Assembly: GCA_965656785.1 (NCBI GenBank)
Contig: CBFHLY010000011.1
Location: forward strand, 1-64,000
Direction: 5' to 3'
Source: JALQTD01 sp965656785
GTDB lineage: Bacteria > Bacteroidota > Bacteroidia > Flavobacteriales_D > Sanyastnellaceae
DNA: 64,000 nucleotides
Of the stretch, positions 17,509-25,051 are shown one piece after another. The notes under the pieces were generated by a model that saw nothing but the letters and a program-made list of their open reading frames with translations, had not been told where the DNA came from and ran no database searches. A program made the translations under genes and the position numbers. The stretch's first letter is position 1; each line of letters begins with the position of its first letter.

Positions 17509-18111
17509 ATGAATCTAGCCGCGCAGCGTTTTGAACGCGTTGTGGAGCAGATTTTGGAGCAAGACAGGGCCATCATTGAGGGCCTTTTCCCAGACCAAAT
17601 CCTGGCCGCCCTGCTCGACCGCCTCGCCCACCTGCGCGAGGAGAACGCCCTACGTCCCGCCGCCATCGGCGCGGCCGGACATGCCGTGGTGCACACGGAA
17701 ATCCGGTCCGAGTACATCAAGTGGTGGCCCGACGAGCCCGAACACCCGGCGCAGCGAGCCTTCCTCGACGTGGTCGGCGACCTGTCGGACTACCTGAACC
17801 GGACCTGCTACACGGGGATCCGGCGGTCCGAATTCTTGTTCGCGGTGTACCCTCCGGGCGCCCGTTATGAGCGGCACGTCGACGATTTCCAGCATAAAAA
17901 TGCCCGGAAATTCAGCGTCATCACCTACCTGAACCGGGAGTGGGTGCCCGGTCGCGGGGGCGAGCTCTTGCTGTACGATGCGAAGGGCGAGCCGCGGGAA
18001 ACCATCGAGCCGATTTACGGGCGGACCGTGATCTTTCCCAGTCCCGTTGTGGAGCACGAGGTCCTGCCCGCCCTTAGCGAGCGCTGGTCCGTGACGGGGT
18101 GGTTGCGTTAA
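17509..18111 (+). CDS. 2-oxoglutarate/Fe(II)-dependent oxygenase, prolyl-4-hydroxylase-like
   Basis: A 200-residue protein of the 2OG-Fe(II) oxygenase superfamily. Iron ligands are His123 and Asp125 in 'YERHVDDF' and His183 in 'VVEHEVLP'; Arg192 is the expected 2-oxoglutarate-binding residue. 'RRSEFLFAVYPPGARYERHVD' and 'GRTVIFPSP' match bacterial P4H-like enzymes that hydroxylate a protein or small substrate. The substrate is unknown. Start ATG 17509 gives family length. It is divergent from the FISUMP gene (88-base gap), and its stop interlocks with that of the convergent hotdog gene (TTAA shared). Confidence 0.85.
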   Translation: MNLAAQRFERVVEQILEQDRAIIEGLFPDQILAALLDRLAHLREENALRPAAIGAAGHAVVHTEIRSEYIKWWPDEPEHPAQRAFLDVVGDLSDYLNRTCYTGIRRSEFLFAVYPPGARYERHVDDFQHKNARKFSVITYLNREWVPGRGGELLLYDAKGEPRETIEPIYGRTVIFPSPVVEHEVLPALSERWSVTGWLR

Positions 18112-18599
18112 CGGGAGGCTTGCCTCCAGGATTTGACCTGCCAGTGCGTGCGCACTCGGGCGACCACCTCCCCTTCGCCATCCTGGAGCTGCGATTCCAC
18201 CACGCTTCGCGCCACGCCTGACACCGATAGATCCTCGCGCAACGCCCCCAATTCAACCGCCGCAAGGGCCACGATGCGGCCCGTTGCCCGCCGCGTGTAA
18301 TCCACCTCAAGACGCGACATGATGAGTCGGTATTCGGTCGGATCGAAGGCCCCAAGCAACGCCAACCCCGCCGCGAACTCGCCGATGGTGGCGAGCGCGC
18401 AAGCGTGAACCGTTCCGAGGTGATTGCGGTTCCACCGGCGCGCCGGCGCCTCCACCGAAGCCGCGCCTTCCGCGAGCGAACCGATGCGAAACCGGTGCGG
18501 CTTGTTGAACGGAATCCACAGCCAAAACACCCGCGTCAGCACCCCCGGCCGACCGGACACTGCACGCCGCCAAGCCCACTGAAAAATGCGGTCCTTCAC
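18108..18599 (-). CDS. DUF4442-type hotdog-fold protein, thioesterase-like
   Basis: A 163-residue protein. The start is GTG 18599, overlapping the stop of the upstream gene (GTGA). It matches DUF4442, a hotdog-fold family related to PaaI-type thioesterases: 'WNRNHLGTVHACALATIGEFAAGLAL' contains the hotdog helix and 'NHLGTVHACA' resembles the active-site H-x-G-x-x-A pattern. Acyl-CoA hydrolysis is plausible but unproven. It is co-translated with the MazG-like gene, an association with no obvious metabolic meaning. Confidence 0.78.
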   Translation of the reverse strand: MKDRIFQWAWRRAVSGRPGVLTRVFWLWIPFNKPHRFRIGSLAEGAASVEAPARRWNRNHLGTVHACALATIGEFAAGLALLGAFDPTEYRLIMSRLEVDYTRRATGRIVALAAVELGALREDLSVSGVARSVVESQLQDGEGEVVARVRTHWQVKSWRQASR

Positions 18600-19015
18600 G
18601 ACGAAACCCGCTCGTGCACGAACGACAAGTTTGGCCGCGTGTAGTTGGGCCCCTTCATCACCTTTCCGTCCTCCCGGTAAATCGGACGCCCGTCCGCTCC
18701 CAGCTTCGACATGTTCGACCGCTGGATTTCGGTGAATACCTCTTCGATGACGTCCTGCATGCCGTGTTGGAGGATGGTGCCGCACAGGATGTAGAGCATG
18801 TCGCCGAGCGCATCCGCCACTTCGACCACGTCGCCCACCTGCGCCGCCTCCAGGTACTCCTCGTTTTCCTCCGCCATCAAGCGGTGCCGCAGTGCGATGG
18901 TCTCCGGACTCGGTGCTGCCTCTGGGGAAGGGGCGTTCCGGATTCCGAAGGCGTTGTGAAAGGTCGCCACCGACTCGATGACGGTGCTCAAGGACAGGTT
19001 CAAGGGGTTTTCCAT
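18596..19015 (-). CDS. MazG/PRA-PH-like nucleoside triphosphate pyrophosphohydrolase
   Basis: A 139-residue all-alpha NTP pyrophosphohydrolase-type protein. The metal-binding pattern is 'EENEEYLEAA' (E-E-x-x-E) followed by 'EVADALGDMLYILCGT' (E-x-x-D), as in MazG and phosphoribosyl-ATP pyrophosphohydrolase-like proteins. The C-terminal 'FTEIQRSNMSKLGADGRPIYREDGKVMKGPNY' region with 'SKLG..G.P..R.DGKV.KG..Y' is typical of the family of single-domain PRA-PH proteins found in phages and Bacteroidota. Substrate not known; house-cleaning of aberrant nucleotides is the usual suggestion. Confidence 0.85.
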   Translation of the reverse strand: MENPLNLSLSTVIESVATFHNAFGIRNAPSPEAAPSPETIALRHRLMAEENEEYLEAAQVGDVVEVADALGDMLYILCGTILQHGMQDVIEEVFTEIQRSNMSKLGADGRPIYREDGKVMKGPNYTRPNLSFVHERVSS

Positions 19016-19072
19016 GACCCCAAATTAACATCATTTCAAACGCGCACCCCCGACCGCCTCGCAGCCCGGCAG

Positions 19073-19080
19073 TATCTTCG
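19073..19080 (+). promoter_or_regulatory. Likely -7 element of the Bat operon
   Basis: TATCTTCG, 23 bases before the moxR ATG. Confidence 0.4.
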
Positions 19081-19103
19081 CAACTGCTGAAAAACCGCCC
19101 CTC

Positions 19104-20159
19104 ATGGAAGAACTGTCCTCTACGCACATCCCCGTTGCCACCGAGCAACCTGTGACTGCGTCAACCGGCGCACCCGACATCGCAGCCTTGAACGACCGCA
19201 TCCGAGAGCAAAGTGCTTTTGTGGATCTCATCCGGCGCGAGCTGGAGCAGGTCATCATTGGGCAGCACGCCATGGTGGATAAGCTCCTGATCGGCTTGCT
19301 GGCGAACGGCCACGTGCTGTTGGAAGGGGTGCCTGGTTTGGCCAAAACCCTCGCCATCAAGAGCCTCTCGGAAACGGTGCGCGCCGATTTCAGCCGCATC
19401 CAATTCACCCCGGACCTCCTGCCCGCTGACCTCGTCGGCACCATGATTTACAGCCAGCGCGAGGAGAGCTTCACGGTGAAGAAGGGACCGGTTTTTGCCA
19501 ACTTCGTGCTCGCGGACGAAATCAACCGCGCGCCCGCTAAGGTGCAGAGCGCGTTGCTCGAGGCGATGCAGGAACGGCAGGTGACCATCGGGGCGGAGAC
19601 GTTCAAGTTGCCGCAACCGTTTTTGGTTTTGGCCACCCAAAACCCGGTCGAGCAAGAAGGCACGTACCCGCTGCCGGAAGCGCAAGTCGACCGATTCCTG
19701 CTGAAAGTCGTCATCGGCTATCCGACGAAGGACGAGGAACAGCAGATCATTCGGGTGAACCTGCGGCCGGAAGGCATGCACAAGCCGCAAGCCGTGGTCA
19801 CGCCGGAACAAATCATTTCCGCCCGCGAATGGGTGCGGAAGATTTACATGGACGAAAAGGTGGAGCGCTACATCGTGGACCTCGTGTTCGCGACGCGTAC
19901 GCCGGAAGAAGTCGGGCTCGGCCACCTCGGCCAGCTCATCAGCTTCGGGGCGTCGCCGCGGGCTTCCATCGGCCTCGGGGTGGCGGCGAAGGCCCACGCG
20001 TTCTTGCAGCACCGCGGGTACGTGACGCCGGAAGACGTGCGGGCCGTGGCGATGGATGTCATGCGCCACCGCATCGGCATCACCTTCGAGGCGGAGGCCG
20101 AAAACATCAGCCAGGAGCAAATCATCACCGAGATCATGGACCACGTTCAGGTCCCTTGA
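19104..20159 (+). CDS. moxR: MoxR-family AAA+ ATPase
   Basis: A 351-residue AAA+ ATPase of the MoxR/RavA group, thought to act as a chaperone for von Willebrand-factor A (VWA) proteins. Walker A 'GVPGLAKT' (75-82), Walker B 'LADEINRAP' (about 136-144), sensor 1 'ATQNPVEQEGTYPLPEAQ' and arginine finger region 'DRFLLK' are visible. First gene of an eight-gene operon with DUF58 and two VWA proteins. The N-terminus has ~25 extra polar residues compared with shorter MoxR proteins. Confidence 0.96.
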   Translation: MEELSSTHIPVATEQPVTASTGAPDIAALNDRIREQSAFVDLIRRELEQVIIGQHAMVDKLLIGLLANGHVLLEGVPGLAKTLAIKSLSETVRADFSRIQFTPDLLPADLVGTMIYSQREESFTVKKGPVFANFVLADEINRAPAKVQSALLEAMQERQVTIGAETFKLPQPFLVLATQNPVEQEGTYPLPEAQVDRFLLKVVIGYPTKDEEQQIIRVNLRPEGMHKPQAVVTPEQIISAREWVRKIYMDEKVERYIVDLVFATRTPEEVGLGHLGQLISFGASPRASIGLGVAAKAHAFLQHRGYVTPEDVRAVAMDVMRHRIGITFEAEAENISQEQIITEIMDHVQVP

Positions 20160-20166
20160 TTTGGCC

Positions 20167-21033
20167 ATGGACACAGCGGAGCTGATTCAACGGGTGCGGC
20201 GGGTTGAGCTCAAAACACGGGGTTTGAGCGACCGCATCTTTTCGGGCGAATACCACAGCGCGTTCAAAGGACGCGGGATGGCGTTTGCCGAAAACCGCGC
20301 GTACCAACATGGGGACGAAATCCGCACCATCGATTGGAACGTGACGGCGCGGATGGGGTCGCCCTTCGTAAAGGTGTTCGAGGAGGAACGGGAGCTGACG
20401 GTGTTTTTGATGGTGGACATCAGCGCGTCGAATGCGATGGGAACGCGGTCCAAATCCAAGCGCGAACTCGCCACGGAACTCGCTGCAGTGCTCGCATTCA
20501 GTGCCATGGGCAACAACGACAAGGTCGGCGCCATCCTCTTCAGCGACCGGATTGAGCGGTTCATTCCGCCGAAAAAAGGCCGTTCGCATGTGCTGCGCAT
20601 CATCCGCGAGATCATCGAGGTGGAACCGGAAGGCCGCGGCACCGACTTGAATTCCGCCCTGTCGCACTTCTTGCAGGCCATGAAAAAGCGCACGATTTGT
20701 TTCCTCATCAGCGACTTCCGCGACGACGGGTACGATGGCGCGTTAAAGCGGGCCGGCCGGCGGCACGACCTCGTGGCGTTGCGGCTGGAAGATCCGGTCG
20801 AACGGGAACTGCCTGCGGTCGGCTGGCTGCCAGCTACGGACCCCGAGACGGGGCGGACGCAGTGGATCAACACGATGAACCGCCGCGCCCGACTGAAAAT
20901 GAAGAAGCAGGAACGCGAGCGCGAAGAGGCGTTGCGCGCCCAATTCGCCCGCGCCGGCATTGACCAAGCCGTGTTGTTGACGAATGAACCGTATGTCCAA
21001 CCGCTCATGCAATTGTTCGATCGCCGTGGGTAA
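20167..21033 (+). CDS. DUF58 domain protein of the Bat operon
   Basis: A 288-residue protein with the DUF58 signature 'GEYHSAFKGRGMAFAENRAYQHGDEIRTIDWNVTAR' region (about 26-62) followed by a VWA-like fold with 'FLMVDISASN' (DxSxS-like metal site, about 81-90). It lies eight bases after moxR, the invariant partner of DUF58 genes. The role is structural or assembly-related and not resolved. Start ATG 20167 directly follows an ATTTGGCC octamer at 20159-20166. Confidence 0.93.
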   Translation: MDTAELIQRVRRVELKTRGLSDRIFSGEYHSAFKGRGMAFAENRAYQHGDEIRTIDWNVTARMGSPFVKVFEEERELTVFLMVDISASNAMGTRSKSKRELATELAAVLAFSAMGNNDKVGAILFSDRIERFIPPKKGRSHVLRIIREIIEVEPEGRGTDLNSALSHFLQAMKKRTICFLISDFRDDGYDGALKRAGRRHDLVALRLEDPVERELPAVGWLPATDPETGRTQWINTMNRRARLKMKKQEREREEALRAQFARAGIDQAVLLTNEPYVQPLMQLFDRRG

Positions 21034-21979
21034 GTGGATGCTCTTTGCGGCCGTGTTGTGGACCGCGAGCGCGCAGGCGCAGCAGGTGGAATTGAGGGCG
21101 GACACGACCGCGTTGAAGTTGGGAGGCCAAACCTGGATCCACCTCCAAACCGTCCGCGACCCCGCCCAAACCGCCTCCGCCTTCGAATGGCCGGTCCTCA
21201 AGGACACCCTGCCCGGCGGCTGGGAGATCCTCGAAATCCGCCCCGCCGACACGACCCTCGTCCCCCTCGACGACGGCCGCGACGCCATCGCCATCACGCA
21301 ATCCCTGCGCGTCACGACGTGGGATTCCGGGCTCGTTCGCATGCCGGCCCTTCCCTTCGTCCTGGACGGCGACACGCTGCTTTCGAACCCCGTCCTCTTC
21401 GCCGTGGCGTCCCCCGCCCTCGGCGATGAAGGCCAAATCGCAAACTTCCACGACATCGTCGAAGTCGACTGGACCTTGGCCGAACGGCTCCGCCGCATCC
21501 TCCCCTGGTTCCTGGCTGCCCTCGTCCTCGCAGGACTGGCATGGGCCGCCCTGCGGTGGTGGAAAAACCGGGAGCGCGAAGCCGACCGCACGGCCTCCGA
21601 ACCCGAGAAGCCGCGCGAACCCGCCCACGTCATCGCGCTCAGGACGCTGCGGGAGATTCAAGAACGCGCGGTTTGGAAACAAGGCAACCCGAAGGGACAC
21701 CAATCCGCCATCAGCCTCGCGGTGCGGACCTACCTCGAAGACCGCTTCGACGTGCCCGCCCTTGAACAAACCACGGGCGACATCGCGCGCACCCTGCGCT
21801 CGGTCGCCATCGATTCGGACCTGCGCCGCCAATTCGTCGAAGTGCTCGAACTCGCCGACCTCGTCAAGTTCGCGAAGTACCGCGGCGACGCGGCGGAACA
21901 CGAGCGCGCTGTGCGCCGGGCCATCGAACTCGTTGAACGCACCCGCCCCGCGGCGGACGAAACCCCATCGGCCTCATGA
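21026..21979 (+). CDS. Bat-operon membrane protein (BatD/DUF4381-like)
   Basis: About 317 residues. A signal peptide (LFAAVLWTASAQAQ) begins at a GTG at 21026 that overlaps the previous stop; an ATG at 20984 would give 14 more residues and a 50-base overlap. A periplasmic beta-rich part of about 140 residues ('DTTALKLGGQTWIHLQ') is followed by one membrane helix ('ILPWFLAALVLAGLAWAALRWW') and a cytosolic helical tail ('AIRTLREIQERAVWKQGN'-like, 'YLEDRFDVPALEQTTGDI'), the layout of DUF4381 and of the C-terminal part of BatD. Its fixed place between DUF58 and batA suggests it is part of the same membrane complex. Confidence 0.8.
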   Translation: MGKWMLFAAVLWTASAQAQQVELRADTTALKLGGQTWIHLQTVRDPAQTASAFEWPVLKDTLPGGWEILEIRPADTTLVPLDDGRDAIAITQSLRVTTWDSGLVRMPALPFVLDGDTLLSNPVLFAVASPALGDEGQIANFHDIVEVDWTLAERLRRILPWFLAALVLAGLAWAALRWWKNREREADRTASEPEKPREPAHVIALRTLREIQERAVWKQGNPKGHQSAISLAVRTYLEDRFDVPALEQTTGDIARTLRSVAIDSDLRRQFVEVLELADLVKFAKYRGDAAEHERAVRRAIELVERTRPAADETPSAS

Positions 21980-23046
21980 AACGGTTGATGTGGTCCCTCC
22001 TCCCCCACGCCATCGCTCTGCTTGCCGGGGCTTCGGGCATGGCTTACGCCAGCCAGCACTTCGAACTGGCCATGCCGTGGGGCCTTGCCTTCGCTGCGTT
22101 GGCCGTTGCTTTGGTGGGCTTGCGGGCATGGCGGTTGGCCACCGGCCGTTTTCCCTCCGCGATGCTGAATTTACCGGCGGAACGCGGGGTGGGCAGCCGG
22201 ATGTTGCACGCCGTGACGGAGTTGCCATTTGCGCTGCGCGGTTTGGCCTTGTTGCTGCTGACGGCGGCGGCGGCGCGCCCCCAGAGCTCGTCGAGCATCG
22301 AGGATTTGACCCGAGAAGGCATCGACATCGTGCTGGCCCTCGACCTCAGTGCTTCCATGCTCAGCAAGGATTTCGATCCCGACCGGCTCGAAGCTTCGAA
22401 AGAAGTGGCCACGCAATTCGTGGAATCGCGGCCCGACGATCGCATCGGCGTGGTGGCTTACGAAGGCGAAGCGTTCACTCAAGTGCCGCTGACGACCGAC
22501 CAACGCGTGGTGATGAACGGCATCGAGTCGCTCGAAACCGGTTTGCTCACGGGCGGAACGGCCATCGGGATGGGGCTCGCCACCGCTGTAACGCGCCTTC
22601 GCGATTCCGAGGCAGAAAGCAAGGTCATCATCCTGCTCACGGATGGGGTGAACAACTCCGGATCCATCGAACCCATCGACGCCGCGCAGCTCGCGAAGCT
22701 CAACAACATCCGCGTGTACACCATCGGCGTCGGAACCATCGGCAAGGCCCGGAGTCCCGTGGCGAAGAACGGCAACCGCTACCGCTACGATTGGGTCGAG
22801 GTAAAAATCGACGAGGACGTGCTCAAGACCATCGCCCGGGAGACCGGTGGACGCTACTTCCGCGCCACGAACGAAGACAAGCTCGCCGCCATCTACGACG
22901 AGATCGACGAGCTCGAAAAAACCCGGTTCAACGTGCTGAGGTACAACCAAAAAACCGAAGAGTTCACGCCCTTCGCCCTCCTCGCCGCCTTGGCCTTGGT
23001 CGCTGAATTCCTGTGTCGAACCTTCTTCATCCGCAGCATCGCATGA
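21976..23046 (+). CDS. batA: BatA, VWA-domain membrane protein
   Basis: A 356-residue inner-membrane protein: two N-terminal helices, then a VWA domain with the MIDAS motif 'DLSAS' (123-127), 'GTAIGMGLATAVTRL' and 'IILLTDGVNNSG', and a C-terminal helix ('FALLAALALVAEFLCRTFF'). VWA domains bind divalent metal and mediate protein contacts. bat genes were linked to aerotolerance in Bacteroides fragilis; the molecular task is unsettled. Overlaps both neighbours by ATGA. Confidence 0.94.
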   Translation: MKRLMWSLLPHAIALLAGASGMAYASQHFELAMPWGLAFAALAVALVGLRAWRLATGRFPSAMLNLPAERGVGSRMLHAVTELPFALRGLALLLLTAAAARPQSSSSIEDLTREGIDIVLALDLSASMLSKDFDPDRLEASKEVATQFVESRPDDRIGVVAYEGEAFTQVPLTTDQRVVMNGIESLETGLLTGGTAIGMGLATAVTRLRDSEAESKVIILLTDGVNNSGSIEPIDAAQLAKLNNIRVYTIGVGTIGKARSPVAKNGNRYRYDWVEVKIDEDVLKTIARETGGRYFRATNEDKLAAIYDEIDELEKTRFNVLRYNQKTEEFTPFALLAALALVAEFLCRTFFIRSIA

Positions 23047-24188
23047 ACGCTCCTTCTGCCTTCCGGACTTACCCGATTGCGGTGGCGCTGATTTTGGCGG
23101 AATTGGCGTTCTGGGCACTGCTCATTGCGGCTTGGGTGACCGTTCAGCGGGTGGCTCCCAACGTGCAACTTGAGCACGAAACGTGGGGGTGGATGCTGGC
23201 GTCGCTGCCGGTGATGTTGGTGCTGTTCTTGCTGCACTTGGAATGGAAGCGTCGGGCGATGGACCGGCTGATGGACAGCAAGTTGATTCCGGACTTCATG
23301 CCGCGGTTGCGGCCGGGGCGGGATGGCTGGCGATTCCTGGTTTGGCGCTTTGCGATGGCCGCGGTGTTGCTCGGGATTTTGGACCCAAAAGTGGGGGCCA
23401 AACTCAAGGAAATCACCACCGAAGGAGTGGACGTGATGGTCGCGCTCGACGTGTCGAACAGCATGATGGCGGAGGACGTGGGCATGGACCGATTGGGCCT
23501 GGCAAAACGCACCATTGAGCGGCTCATCAACCAACTGGATGGCGACCGGATGGGGTTGGTGGTCTTTGCGGGAGAAGCGTACGTGCAATGCCCCATCACC
23601 ACGGATTACGGGGCGATGAAGCTGTTTCTGGATCAGGTATCGTGCGACCTCGTGGCCACGCAGGGAACGGCCATCGGCCGGGCCATCGAAACGTGCGCGG
23701 AGGCGTTTGACGAGGAATCCACGGCGAGCCGGGTCATCTTGGTGATGACGGATGGGGAAAACCACGAAGACGACGCGGAGGATGCTGCAAAAAAGGCGCG
23801 ATCGAATGGCATCGAAGTGCACACCATCGGCATGGGGTCGCTGGAGGGCGCGCCCATTCCCCTGTTTGACCGATACGGCCACGCCCGAGGCTTCAAGAGC
23901 GACGCGGATGGCAAGCCCGTGGTGACGGCGTTGAACGAGAACATGCTTATCGGCATCGCGAATGCGGGTGGGGGCACGTTCACGCTCGCCGGAAAGGGCT
24001 TCGTCGACTTGAACCCTGTGCGTTCAGCGCTGGATCAGCTCGAACAACAGGAGGTCGCGCAGATTGCGTATACGGATTTTGAGCACCGCGCTTCGTGGTT
24101 CTTCTTCGCTGCGATGGTGCTGTTGTTCGGCGAAGCGGTCATCAATGCAGGCCAAACCGGACGTCATCCCAAACCCGTCGCCCGATGA
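23043..24188 (+). CDS. batB: BatB, VWA-domain membrane protein
   Basis: A 381-residue paralogue of BatA. Two N-terminal membrane helices (about 12-34 and 50-66) and a third near 101-113 come before the VWA domain with MIDAS 'DVSNSMMAED' (136-145), 'GTAIGRAIETCAEAF' and 'VILVMTDGENHEDDA'. A C-terminal helix follows ('WFFFAAMVLLFGEAVI'). BatA and BatB are thought to form a complex. The ATG overlaps the batA stop. Confidence 0.94.
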   Translation: MNAPSAFRTYPIAVALILAELAFWALLIAAWVTVQRVAPNVQLEHETWGWMLASLPVMLVLFLLHLEWKRRAMDRLMDSKLIPDFMPRLRPGRDGWRFLVWRFAMAAVLLGILDPKVGAKLKEITTEGVDVMVALDVSNSMMAEDVGMDRLGLAKRTIERLINQLDGDRMGLVVFAGEAYVQCPITTDYGAMKLFLDQVSCDLVATQGTAIGRAIETCAEAFDEESTASRVILVMTDGENHEDDAEDAAKKARSNGIEVHTIGMGSLEGAPIPLFDRYGHARGFKSDADGKPVVTALNENMLIGIANAGGGTFTLAGKGFVDLNPVRSALDQLEQQEVAQIAYTDFEHRASWFFFAAMVLLFGEAVINAGQTGRHPKPVAR

Positions 24189-25051
24189 ACACCCCACCAC
24201 TCCTCCTCCGACTCGTCGCGGTGCTGCTGCTGGGCTCCGCGTGCGTTGCGGCCTCCGCGCAATCCGACCTCGACGCGAAGGCGGCCATCTTGGACGGCAT
24301 CGACGCCTACCGGGCGAACACGGGCGCTGCGGACAGCCTGTTTGCCCTTGGCACCACCCACTCGGAACTGGCTGCCGTGGCCGAGTACAACCTCGGACGC
24401 GCCTTCGTCCAATCGGGCGACACCGCCCGCGCCCAATCGGCCTTCCGCAAGGCCATCGGGTCCACCGAAGACCGCGCTTTGAAGTCGTCCGCGTGGCACA
24501 ATTTGGGGAACCTGAGTTTGCAGCAGAGCGAGCTCAGTCCTGCCATTCAAGCGTACAAGCAGGCGCTGCGGGAAAACCCTGAGAATGAGGAGGCGCGGTA
24601 CAATTTGGCCTACGCCATGCGGCTTGCGCAGCAGCAGCAGGACCAAAATCAAGACCAGCAGCAGGACCAGGACCAGGACCAGGACCAGGACCAGGACCAG
24701 GACCAAAATCAAGACGATCAGCAAAACCAGGACCAGCAGGACCAAGACAGCGAGCAACAGCAGGACGAGCAGCAAGGCGACGGCGAGCAACAACAGGACG
24801 AGCAGCAGGGCCAAGACGGCGAGCAACAGCAGGACGAGCAGCAAGGCGACCAGCAACAGGAAAGCGAGGCGGAAGACGGCGAGGGCCAGCAAGGCGAACA
24901 GCCCCAGCAGCAACCAGTCGAAGGCCAAATTTCCCCCGAAGACATGGAGCGAATCCTGGAGAGTTTGGAACGCAACGAAGCGGCCATTCAAGCCAAATTG
25001 CAGCAGCAACGAAACGGCGGTGAACGGCGAACCATTGAAAAGGACTGGTGA
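24185..25051 (+). CDS. batC: BatC, TPR protein with long Gln/Asp/Glu-rich tail
   Basis: A 288-residue exported protein. The signal peptide ends near residue 25 (ACVAASAQ). TPR-like helices occupy about 35-150 ('AEYNLGRAFVQSGDTARAQSAFRKAI', 'AWHNLGNLSLQQSELSPAIQAYKQALRENPENEEARYNLAYAM'). Then comes a low-complexity tail of about 100 residues made of QD, QN, QQDEQQGD repeats, and a conserved end 'PEDMERILESLERNEAAIQAKL...KDW' typical of BatC. The tail DNA contains seven tandem CAGGAC units (24662-24703), so its length may vary between strains. Confidence 0.92.
   Translation: MNTPPLLLRLVAVLLLGSACVAASAQSDLDAKAAILDGIDAYRANTGAADSLFALGTTHSELAAVAEYNLGRAFVQSGDTARAQSAFRKAIGSTEDRALKSSAWHNLGNLSLQQSELSPAIQAYKQALRENPENEEARYNLAYAMRLAQQQQDQNQDQQQDQDQDQDQDQDQDQNQDDQQNQDQQDQDSEQQQDEQQGDGEQQQDEQQGQDGEQQQDEQQGDQQQESEAEDGEGQQGEQPQQQPVEGQISPEDMERILESLERNEAAIQAKLQQQRNGGERRTIEKDW
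24662..24703 (+). repeat. Tandem hexanucleotide repeat (CAGGAC)x7 inside batC
   Basis: Seven perfect copies of CAGGAC encode (Gln-Asp)7. The block is flanked by two copies of GACCAAAATCAAGAC at 24641-24655 and 24701-24715, which points to unequal crossing-over or slippage. Units are in multiples of three, so length change keeps the frame. Confidence 0.9.

Noticed and set aside
18599..19148. Extension of the DUF4442 gene upstream to 19148
   Set aside because: The extra frame overlaps the whole MazG-like gene, which has its metal-binding motifs intact; GTG 18599 gives a coupled start.
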